The notes under the pieces are model-generated. The model ran no database searches. It was not told the DNA's origin and was given only the letters and a program-made list of their open reading frames with translations. A stretch of 64,000 bases of DNA, from the NCBI GenBank assembly GCA_977006965.1, contig OZ345376.1, positions 2,356,001 to 2,420,000 of the forward strand, read 5' to 3'. This document shows positions 54,635-64,000 of the stretch, in pieces. Within the stretch, counting starts at the first letter, position 1, and each line of letters begins with the position of its first letter. The position numbers and the translations under genes were made by a program. The stretch comes from Phymatolithon calcareum (Eukaryota; Rhodophyta; Florideophyceae; Hapalidiales).

Positions 54635-56627
54635 GAGCTCCGAACATACCTTAGCGACACCGATGCAAGGAAGTTCTTCTTTGCTTTCGAAAAAAATGTC
54701 CAGAAAGAAGCCTGCGTCGAGGAGAAGGCCGAAAGAGTCGTTCAGCACCTGGCCGAAAATGCCTTCTACTTTTTGTACGACTAATTTGTCCGCGAAGATT
54801 CCCCAACCCTCGAGTCAAACGACTACGCCACAGCCAAGGCGAGTCTTTTCGCCGAGTTTGCGCCTCGCCGCAGTAAAGATAAAGGCAGCCTGTTCCAGTT
54901 TTGCCGAGGGACAGAAACAAACCTATCCTACGGAATGTCAAATCGACTCCCCACATGTCGCTAAGGGGACCGGGGCGCAAGTCTCAATCCAGACAGAGGC
55001 GGAGAAGAAGATTAAAAAGCTCTGTGAGCAGATGGGCGAACTTGCACTTGCCATCTCCCAGAGGAAAGGAGTCCTCCAGCCCGCTGGACGTCCTAAGACC
55101 TGCAGCTATTGCAAAGCGGAGGGTTATGTGTAGTCACAATGCAGAGACAACCATATGAAGAAGATGAAGTGCAGCTTCTGCAAGAAGTGGGGCTAGAACA
55201 AAGTTGCCTGCAACTCAAAGCAGCGCCATGCGATCGACCAAGCCATCGCTTGTCAACAGAAACGCCACCAGGAAGCACTTATGGCACAGCAAGCACCTCC
55301 CCCAGCCGAAAATGCTAAAGTCCTCACGATCACCCCGAATGGTGAAACAGTCCAGGCGGATGAAGAGGTTTCCGCGGTTAAGCCTACGTCCGAACGTGAG
55401 CCTCTCCCGAAAAACCCGTGCCGAGAAGGGGATGTTGATCTAATGCATATTGCATGCCCACCAACTGTCCTCGGCGGTATGCGGAAGACAATTCCTTGTC
55501 TCGTGGCCAAGAAATTAAGAGGAAGGTATTCCGGAAACCTACGAAGAACACAGCGGCTAAAGAACTTGGAATCCTCGTGGAGAAGTGTGACTTAATGTCC
55601 AACGTCGCACAAGCATCTTCAGGTCTTTCCCTTGGTCAGTTAAACTGTGGAGATGCAAGTGAGGCGCGAGGAAACCTTCAGAAGAATTTTACACGTAGTG
55701 CGCTGTGCAGGAAAGGTCCCAACGTTCAGAAAATCGACACGACGACCTTGGTAGCTCCCGTCAGCCTTGTGAACCGTCACGAGTTTGCTAGTCAATGGCC
55801 GCGAAGTCTATACCCTCCTTGACACTGGTGCCATTCCTAACGTGATGTCTAGTGATCCCGTCAACCATCTTCGCAATATACCAACCCATACCCGACGCAG
55901 GCTCAAACGATATGCGGGAGACACGGAAGTTTGCCTCGGCATTGTGGAAGAAGACGCAGTAATCTTCGATCACGTCCGGGTGCCTATCACATTCCTCGTT
56001 TCTTCGAGCTCGAAGTACAATTTGAACATTGGGTTGCCGACTCTGAATAAGTTAAGGGACAAGATAGACCTCGGGCGCAGCATCGTCAAAATCAAGTACG
56101 GTGGAGAGAGGGTTAGGCTTAGTATTGTCCACGAACGGCGCGTCTTCGACTCTACAGATGAAGAAGAGTTTACTTCCGAGTCGGAGAGTGATTCCGATAC
56201 CAGTGCAGACTCGGACTCCGACTTTAACCAGAACTTTGGTTCCGACGGCGATGATGAAGGTATGGTCATCGCCCTGAATGTAGTCAGTCATGAGGAAGAA
56301 AAGACCTGTAAGGAACCCGTCATCCTCCAGAATACCTCCTACCTGAACAGTGCGTCCCAAAATAAGACCGTTTCTTTACTGCAGGCTTACGATATAGTCC
56401 CTGAGTCACTCCATGACCTCTGTCTATCCACCGTTCCCGCAACGCATTCATTTTCTCTTTCTTCCGACAATCCAATCTATCACCGTGCTCACCGTCTTCT
56501 CCCGATACACAACGATATCGTCAAGAAGGAGGCGAAAGAACGCAAAGCTTACATTTTGAGTGTGCAGAATGTTCAGAGTTTTAGCGAAACTATCTTACAA
56601 CACAATGACCATGAAATTGCTTTTTAA
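54635..56627 (+). mobile_element. Ty3/gypsy gag-protease remnant, in-frame TAGs
   Basis: 54635-54960: capsid-like frame (LSDTDARKFFFAFEKNVQKE, then a stop and SNDYATAKASLFAEFAPRRS). From about 54975 another frame gives a coiled-coil stretch (AEKKIKKLCEQMGELALAIS), then two zinc-knuckle-like pieces, CSYCKAEGYV-TAG-SQC and CSFCKKWG-TAG-NKVAC, and a linker to 55595. After a frameshift, 55785-56627 carries the aspartic protease: LVNGREVYTLLDTGAIPNVM with the DTG catalytic triad, KYNLNIGLPTL, then an acidic Ser/Asp-rich linker, and finally THSFSLSSDNPIYHRAHRL, the usual lead-in to gypsy RT. RT, RNase H and integrase do not follow, so the element is truncated near 56560-56627. Confidence 0.75.
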
Positions 56628-58772
56628 ATTTCTGTTTGGGTGTGAAAACAAATATTTAAAATAAAATTTGCAAATAGATATTACGCAAGAAGTACGCCCC
56701 AGATCTAAATCCAGGCGGAAAATCGGGCAAGAACTAGTGTAGCAGTAGCTGCATCTGTGTGTCAGAAGAGAAACAACGAAAAAGAGGATTTTGATATAGT
56801 ATGACGATGTCATGCACAATACAGATGTTACTCAGATCCTTTAGGGGATTTTAGATAATTATCCAAATTTTACTTTATGTGCCGACATTGTGAGAATGGG
56901 TAATGTCCGGATAATAATATTAATTTCAATCAGCGGTGATGAATGTACAAGAAAATAAGTAAAGTACAAGGCGTCCCAGTACCGGAATAGCTGGAGATTA
57001 GTTGCACCTTCAGTAAATGCGGGGAAAGAGCGAGCATTCTGCTTGTAATGGAAGCAAATACGCTGCAAACAGTAACATTTGACCAGACAGCACAAAGCGT
57101 TCCAGCGCTCAGTTGACAAACAGACCGACTCATGCCCACGTGGTAACGACGCGCTCTTCCTTACTGTATTAGTGTTTGCATAGCCGGGCAGCAGAAATTT
57201 TGGAGTATTCCAATTGTGTCTCCGTTTCTACCGCTTTGACCAAGTTGGCTACACAAGCAGCACTAACGGGGTGAACTTTTTCCGGCCCCGAAATCACACA
57301 AAATCGCTTTCGGCTATGCATTACTCACATACTTATGGGTATACACATGGCGTATGAACGAGCTCTGAGAGTCAAAAAAACTGTCTGTATCTTTACTCAG
57401 TGGTGTAGAATGACACCTGAGTCCGCTCACTATTATTTCATATTCCACGTTACTGCAGGATAAAGCAACAAGCGTTCTGCAAGAGGCAATATGCATAGGG
57501 CGCACGCTTCACCTGACGATCTTCCACGGTATGATCTCCGTAGCAAGACTTGGTGTAGTGAGTGGCGATTTAACGTTTAAATAATTTGCATGAGTCTGTT
57601 CCAGTGGTCTCGAGCAAGCAGCACAGCGTCGTATCCGCTTCGCACTGTAAGAAGATAGATCAAAATTGTTTATCGAATTTATTGTCACTTATCGACAGGT
57701 CACAGTCTCTACTTTTAGAAACTGCGGGTCCACGGCGCGGCGATCACACTAATGTAATCATCAACGCGCCGTTCCGGAAAAGAACTGCTCTCAATGTGAT
57801 CTTTACAGCAGTGCAGTTCCACATTGTTTTGCATCTATTTCTCATGGGACACTCCCGTTCCTTTCTCAGTAGCTGATGACTCACTTTGTGTTGTCAATAT
57901 TTGCGCAGCTGCCTTGCGTCTGGATTAGTGACATCGAAATGACATTTTTGCGATTGGTGCCCCCGCGTTAAAGCCAGTGTCACAGCTTCGATTAGTAGTG
58001 CCTCTCCTACGTTTTAATGCAGAGCGAAATCCAGAAAGAGCATATCAAGGAAAGAAAAGTGTTTGTAAAAAGATTGAGAGTATATAGCGTCAAGCGAAGT
58101 TCTCTTTATGTGCAAATATATGATGCGTTGCACCGCCAACCTGTTTTCATCGACATGAGGGTGAAATATATTTGCAGATGTTGGCACAGATATGCTATTG
58201 TTCTCTTGGGATACGTCATAAAGGGGATCGATCAGCAACTGTTCTAACGAGATAAAAAAAACGGTTTGACATTCAACCGTATGATATTTCGGAAATTCGT
58301 GATGAATATTATCAGAACTATCAGGACGATGGCGTAAAGAACAAAGGTGAAGAAAAAATGCCGCCCTTTTGGTCGCTGGAGCATAAAAGTGTGAAATGAA
58401 ATGGAATTGAAGTCTCTATCATCTATTTCGCAATTATTGGTGCAGCTATAATAGCATCTAATCAATCGCCTGTACCTAAGAAATAAAAGAATATTTTCAA
58501 GGTAACGCATATTTTAATTTGCCGCGGAAGGGATTCTCGTTGCATAATGGTAGTTGCTCTAAGACTATATACTCTCTTGGAGGAATAAGTATTTTTACAC
58601 GAATGAAAAAATGATTTATTCCACTCAGAACTATTCATATGTGGTACAGTTAAAAGATTTAGGAGAAAACTAGAGAAGGAATACTTTCAAAACCGAAAGG
58701 TATCTAACAATTGATACAGTCCCTGATATTCTTTAAATCTTGAGAGCTAAGAGAGTGCTGTACCGTTAAGCT
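56628..58772. other. AT-rich intergenic, no gene recognised
   Basis: Short frames only (at most 96 codons, 57586-57876, plus), none with a recognised domain. No repeat shared with other parts of the window was noticed. Confidence 0.4.
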
Positions 58773-60941
58773 TTACAATCGGACATACAAAGAACTGGTA
58801 GATATTCTATCAATCGAAGGGACTTTACTTTCCCTCGCCGTTGTTCCGGAGCGTTTCACGGCCGGTGCGTATTTTGTCGCGAAGCTGAGAAAATTTTGAC
58901 TTCCATAGGGCTCGTACCGTCGAACAGTCACCTCTTCAACTACTCCTGCCCTATTGGTATGCACCTTCTCGATTTGTGCAATCCAGAATAGAGACTCCGT
59001 CGCCATGGGGCGGACGTCCAGCACTTCTCCAGCCTCGTACGAATATTCAAGGACGAAATCTCTGGCGTCGAGATCAGGTTCATCTTCACTGGATGGTAAT
59101 TGCTCGTGGTCCACATTATTGAAGCGACCATTCAACTCATCGCAATCAGCCAGATCCCAGTGGAATGAATCGGCTCTGGGTGAATACACCCTATCCAGTA
59201 GTTTGCGAAGTGAATCCATGACGCTCCGGTTGCCTTTATTAGACTCGGCGAAGTCGATTCTCTTGTTGATATCTCCGAGATTTTAAGCTTCTCTGTTACA
59301 GTTGACGGAGTCTTAGTTCAGCCGGGGGTAATTTTTAAAAACGAGACTCCATTATAGAACACTTCCCACTCATCGCAGGCCTTTGTCTTAACATGACAAG
59401 AGCATACGAAGTGCTCCAGTGTATTTCGAGTGTGAACTTCAGCTCCTGTAAAGCGAAAGTGTTAATTTTTAGTCCAACTCGAAGGTCAAACTTCTCTCGA
59501 TGTCACAAAGGCCTTTAAAGTTGATAATGTGCTTCATCTCTGAGACGACAGGTGTTGGACTATAGGATTTTGAGAGCTCCAATGCAAACTGAGCCATGGT
59601 GAGCGCTTCGTGGGTCTTCAATTGCACAGAAGTACGACTGAAAACCTGGTCTATGTCTTCGCGTGTGTGTCCCATAGTGAGGAACGAAATACAAAGCTCG
59701 AGAAACGCACCCATGCAGATAAGAAACTCGAGGTAGGCCATGAGGTATCTGTTTTTGTTCTCCCGAGTGCAGCTATCTGCTTGAATGTAGAACACATGTG
59801 GGAGAAATCCGCGCCTTGCCTTCTCCGAGATGAATCGATGGATATTCTCCACAGCATGACTTGCTACTGTCTCGAATTCCTCCGTTAGGAGGAATGTGAA
59901 CACATGGGGGAGGGAGGTGTTCCTTGACGCCCACGAGGCTGGCCTTAATGGTTTCTCCTCGCAGATTCGTTTTGTTCTATACAAAGTGGGATAGTCCAAA
60001 TGTGGACTGGTCTGCACCGTCCACAATAACTGAGCAGTATCGAGTCGGGCTTTGCAAAGCAGCGTTGCGCTTCATGGCATACTCTTGGCGTTCTCTCGAA
60101 ATGAAAGCAAAATTCTTCGTTTTATCCTTCATTATTCGACGTGCACGAACTTTGTTCATCCCTTCTTTAGCCAGTTGAGACCAATAAAATTCGCAATCAA
60201 AACATTTCGAAAAAGATATATCTTCCGCACCTTGACCTCCGGTATCGAATTGTTCCAAACTCTTTCAAAGTAGGACAGAGAAACTGGGGGGAGTAGTGAC
60301 GAGGAATCCTTCTCTCAGTTATGAACACGGATGAATTACTCGTACACCTCCTTTTTGAGACTATAGGGGAGATGTCATTCATTGGAGTCTGGCATATATC
60401 CTCCAATTTTCTCTGCCATTCGTTTGAGAAACACAATGACTTCGTACTTTCGAGAATCAGACCGAACTTCGCGGGGAGGGTATGTTAACAGGGAAGACGC
60501 TTGGGCGGACGGTGAGCTTATGACGGCGGCAGTCATGTTATTCGAGAATGACAATGCCCGAATGAGGAAGATGTGAAAGACGCGTTTTCCGTTGAAAACA
60601 AATTATCCCATTTTTTGGTGCATACATTGAATAGCGAACTTTCTGTCGATTCTTGGCATAACTAGAACGCGGCGACGTTGGGCTATTGTGTAATTCACGT
60701 TTGCGATAGAGGAATACTTCAAACGCTTGCTGTATGTCCAAATAGTCGTAAACGGATTGCACTCTCCGAGGGACCTTTCCCGTCGCCTTTTGGAGAGATC
60801 AGAATAGACTGGAAGCAACATTTGAGAAGTAGCAGAATTGACTGCTCCAGAGTCAGAATAAGCGGAGAGCAGGCCGTGATCTGCAGAAGCATTAGATCCA
60901 TTGTGACGGTCTTCACAGAGAGGTACAATGTTTTCCTCCAT
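58773..60941 (-). pseudogene. Decayed transposase-like protein of the D...ENKN...GHTxxDID type (DUF7869-like)
   Basis: Read on the minus strand, pieces follow in order. 60941-60603: pre-core with PRIDRKFAIQCMHQK. 60258-59977: Zn-site-like and basic helices, ERQEYAMKRNAALQSPTRY, then SVIVDGADQSTFGLSHF. 60026-59469: HVFYIQADSCTRENKNRYLM and FLTMGHTREDIDQVFSR. 59430-59310: HTRNTLEHFVCSCHVKTK. 59280-58773: NKRIDFAESNKGNRSVMDSL, W-rich tail with LFWIAQIEKVHTN. The spaced acidic residues in DGADQ, QADS..ENKN and GHTREDID look like a DDE-type catalytic set; this recalls the family now labelled DUF7869, common in algal and invertebrate genomes and probably transposon-borne. Several frameshifts and stops make this copy dead. 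No terminal repeats were identified by eye. Confidence 0.6.
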
Positions 60942-61052
60942 TGTGCAGTCTACCGCGAGTAAATTGTGGTATTGTCCTGACCGGGAGCTCGGATCTGCTT
61001 TTTCAAGAAACTTCTAGTGTTAAGGGGCTTGTGAAGCGAATGATATGCGTTT

Positions 61053-61096
61053 TAAGTCAAGAGTATGCTGATGTTAACATCGGCATACTCTTAACT
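61053..61096. repeat. Near-perfect palindrome without loop
   Basis: AAGAGTATGCTGATGTT and AACATCGGCATACTCTT (61058-61091) are complementary with one mismatch and no loop, extended outward by TAAGT/ACTTA. It is a cruciform candidate in non-coding AT-rich DNA next to the decayed transposase-like gene. Confidence 0.7.
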
Positions 61097-63226
61097 TACG
61101 GGGATCTCTGTATGATTATTTGTTTATAACTTTGTCGAAAAAACTTCCTCCATGTCCATAGAATATTTTTCGGAGATTTAGACGCAAACCTGGAGCCTCT
61201 AGGCTTACGGAGGGCATAGAACAGAAACATTGAGTAGTTTTCAGATCCCCCTGTGATAAGCCTCTTCCAACTTGGCAAGAAATTTGCCAACGAGCTGAGC
61301 AGTGGCTGCCTGCTCGCATAAAGAACAGTTTCATACAGAGATAGAACTCCAAAATTGCGAAGGAAAAACATGAACGTAGAGACGCTCTCTACGCAAGCCG
61401 ATTTCATTGCGCCAACTTCCAGGCTGACACTCTGCAACACTGTGACCCTCACGGATCAGACGGCGTCTTTCCGAAAAATACGGAAGAAGTTACGTTTTTG
61501 ACCAACGTTCTTTGTAGAACTGTAACTTCTCTGAATAGAAAGAAAGGAAATTAGATTTTTATTTAAAAGTTACCAGCGCATCTGATGACGCTTGGGGCAA
61601 CTTTTCGTGTGCCTAGAAAACTTGCCTTCTATTTCGTTTTTGTCCTTTGAGAGTCCGTTTATGACTTTTTCGATTGCCTATTTTCCACTTCTGTACCATA
61701 ATGACAAATATACTCATTGGAGGAAACATTCAATACGACCACTTGATTGCAAGTGTCCAGTGCCTTCGTGAGTTCAATAGCAGGTGCGGCGATAGTATAA
61801 TTTTCGAACCTCTCTGAATAAGGGAAGGACCAGCACACAAATATTTTGGAATGATTAAAGTTTCGTATTCCGCACTCATCCAGTTACGAACAACACGACC
61901 TGCATTGCTCATTTCATTACCTTTGGTTGAAGACCTATCTCGTATGCCTAGTACTAAAGCGATAGGTTATTGGCGGCGATGTTTGAAACAGGCTTTTAGC
62001 AGATGGTACGCCGTCAAAGTGGTTACCTTCGTAAATATATACGTTGCAGTTATCGCCATAAATGACGTAATAAAAACTCATTTAGCATGTAAGGTGAAAG
62101 AAGCTATCTAATTAGTACGAGGCGCTGTGTATAGGATATTTTCAATGCACGCTAAATAAGTTAGAAACTGTATTTTCTGTAATCGCAGTCCTAGAAGCAA
62201 GAAATACACTACGCAGGGATATCATCTGTGCTATACATCTCGTAGAGCACATATGATAGATGATCTACGTGAAATTAGAATGTCTGCTCGTTCTACGTTT
62301 CAAGACTTGTTCTTGAGATCTCATTGCACCTACGAAAGTGCGATGAGAATCTACACGTCTATGCTCTGGCAGACTCTACGTTTCAAGACTTGTCCTTGCA
62401 CCAGAGGCGCAATGAGAGACAGAAATTTCAACTTTTCAAATACTGTCTTCATAAGAATAAAACCCCGATATGCGAGACGTAGACCAAAAGAAACCGGGGC
62501 TTTAAGGCCGTGGTCGTTTTTGATCTTTCCTTCTCGTATTGATTCTGTTTTTTATTTCCTTATGTACAGTAACCTTTCCTTGGCGGGAAAATTGTAGGAG
62601 TACTGTCCTGGCTTCAAGCAAAAATTCTCGAACAAAATAGTTGACACTCCTTGAAGCGTTAACACTACGTAGTTTGCTGAATTGCAGTCTAAAGTACCTG
62701 ACCAATCACGTTTTAGAACGTGTAAAATGTTGGTACGCTTTTCTCACTTATTGTTCATATTTCCCACAAACATCTATAGATAAAGCTATCTTCTCAGCAT
62801 AACTTCTTCGTTCAGAATATTGACAGAGAACAGGGAGTACCATGCGCATTTACATATTACTTTCTCTTTGCGAACCTCATTTTCCCGCGAAATCAAAATT
62901 GAAAAGGGAAGGGATATATACTTCCTACAGAAGAAACGGACATAAAGCTATGGTCAACATCGTCCAGAAACCAACTCATCATCAAAACGCACGAATACTA
63001 TCATAGTGGTTACTTCCTGCATCCCGACATGCCTTGATCACATTCACATCCACTACTTAAACCCACCCGGAACCATTATTCCTTTACCTACTTTCTCTTC
63101 TATCCTCTCACGCGCTCCTCATCAGTACACTGCAGTTTCAGAAGCCGAACATCCATTTTTTCGAAATCCCATCCCGACCAATCCGATTGTCCAAACATTC
63201 TCACGCCCAAATCGATCCTTTCTCAC
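61097..63226. other. Intergenic; module copy and a short direct repeat
   Basis: Contains the fifth copy of the GTTACC module at 61569-61602, preceded by a GATTTTTATTTAAAA block as at the other loci. A 25-base direct repeat (TCTACGTTTCAAGACTTGT core) occurs at 62291-62315 and 62374-62399, 84 bases apart. Minus frames at 61096-61452 and 61700-61912 and plus frames at 61851-62111 and 62253-62597 have no recognised domain. Pyrimidine-rich sequence from about 63030 to 63226 probably belongs to the 5' flank of the next frame. Confidence 0.4.
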
Positions 63227-63865
63227 ATGTCTGATGCATCCACCTTTGCATCTTCTGGTCTTGTCGAGCACTTGCAAAAGCTCGTTGTGGATTCGAGAAC
63301 AATCTCAGTCGATCCGTGCCAGTGCATCCCCTTTACACAGGTCCGAGCCATTTCGGAGTCCGGAGTTCGTCGACTCATGACCATCTTCAAAGGCAGTGAC
63401 GTCCATGGATCTACATTTACTGGGGTTTCTAGTTCTGTAAGCCTCCCGTCCGTGCTTTCACTTGATGGAGACTTTTCTTAGTACGCGGAACAGTTCTTCG
63501 CATCTCAGAAAAATAGGACGATTACCAAGGCCGGCATGGAAATTTCTAACTTTCCAATCTGGTATGGCATCATAGACGGAGCGCACAGAAATGAGGCCTT
63601 GCGGCGATTAGCTGTGGATATTCCGGAGATATTCTCACGATTTTCCTGGACTGTGCTACATAATAATCACGGTCCTAACTCGGAGCTCCGAGCTTTTGCA
63701 TGTAACTGTAACGAGAAGCAATCTGCCGAGTTTTTCATTCAGTCTAGCGTTTTCGACACAATCAGTTCGCTTCAAGAGGACATCATTCTCCTGCGGAAGG
63801 ACATTGGTGGTAAACTACCGTATGTTTCGCAGTTTGTTTCTTTTTTCTCCGGCGGACACACTTGA
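63227..63865 (+). pseudogene. ParB-like-domain protein interrupted by one TAG
   Basis: One frame from the ATG at 63227 to a TGA at 63863-63865 (about 213 codons), broken only by a TAG at 63479-63481. Before it: LVVDSRTISVDPCQCIPFTQ and VRAISESGVRRLMTIF, the opening strand and (L/I)R-helix of a ParB/sulfiredoxin-like fold. After it: FPIWYGIIDGAHRNEALRRL, matching the central (V/I)(I/V)DG(x)HR(x)(x)A(x) motif, then LRAFACNCNEKQS, matching the LR ... NE(x)(x)R/Q region. In bacteria the fold binds or hydrolyses nucleotides; in eukaryotes it is scattered and poorly known. Function here is unknown. After the TGA a different frame continues for a few dozen codons, so the gene may be frameshifted and run past the window edge. 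Confidence 0.5.
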
Positions 63866-64000
63866 CATCAACACTGCGGGTGCTGGCCAAGGCGGTTTTG
63901 TCTCTCTCCACTAACGTGGTCTGACATTTGGGCGCCATTTTACATTTTGAGCATCCTGAGATAGCTCTCTCCCGAGCTTCCGGCTCTTTAACACCAGAGG

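Noticed and set aside
41325-63481. A firm claim that TAG is a sense codon in this organism
   Set aside because: The four intact genes contain no internal TAG, several interrupted frames also have frameshifts, TAA or TGA, and most are in transposon remnants, so decay explains the data without a new code.
63227-63865. Bacterial contamination at the right end
   Set aside because: The surrounding sequence carries the same repeat module (61569) and eukaryotic transposon remnants as the rest of the window, and the frame has no bacterial operon context.

Overview
This looks like nuclear DNA from an intron-poor, transposon-rich eukaryotic alga. A red alga of the Florideophyceae (Chondrus-like) is my best guess, but this is inference and no marker gene fixes it. 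The reasons are: long single-exon genes with eukaryotic secretory architecture (signal peptide or signal anchor plus Golgi-type glycosyltransferases), no ribosome-binding-site or operon logic, genes standing alone between kilobases of non-coding DNA, and broken copies of eukaryotic transposons (Ty1/copia, Ty3/gypsy, a LINE, Tc1/mariner, Mutator-like, pogo-like, piggyBac-like and a tRNA-headed SINE).

Only four genes look intact. On the minus strand at 287-1858 is a secreted or surface beta-propeller protein with one C-terminal membrane anchor. At 2782-4092, also minus, is a GT47 exostosin-type glycosyltransferase. At 16198-16953, plus, is a five-finger C2H2 zinc-finger protein. At 27187-28803, plus, is a large two-domain glycosyltransferase joining a GT8 (glycogenin-like) domain to a GT64 (exostosin C-terminal-like) domain. 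The two glycosyltransferases are the most interesting genes: animal EXT proteins fuse GT47 to GT64, whereas here GT47 is separate and GT64 is fused to GT8. A role in cell-wall or matrix polysaccharide or glycoprotein synthesis is likely but unproven.

Layout: 0-4 kb holds the propeller and GT47 genes. About 6.4-21.7 kb is a gene-poor, microsatellite-rich tract littered with a short palindromic motif (TACTGTA/TACAGTA and TACTGTATCATACAGTA) with the zinc-finger gene inside it. 22.6-24.1 kb holds a tandem repeat abutting a decayed reading frame. 24.8-28.8 kb has hairpins and the GT8-GT64 gene. 30-40 kb carries dispersed repeats, a SINE, Mutator and copia fragments, and a decayed multi-pass membrane-protein gene (38237-39470). 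40-61 kb is a transposon graveyard. A frame with a ParB-like domain (63227-63865) lies at the right edge.

Three patterns cut across the window. There are many near-perfect, short-loop inverted repeats between genes. There is a dispersed 30-base module in five copies. Several otherwise open frames are interrupted by in-frame TAG codons; decay is the simplest explanation, but the pattern can be tested.
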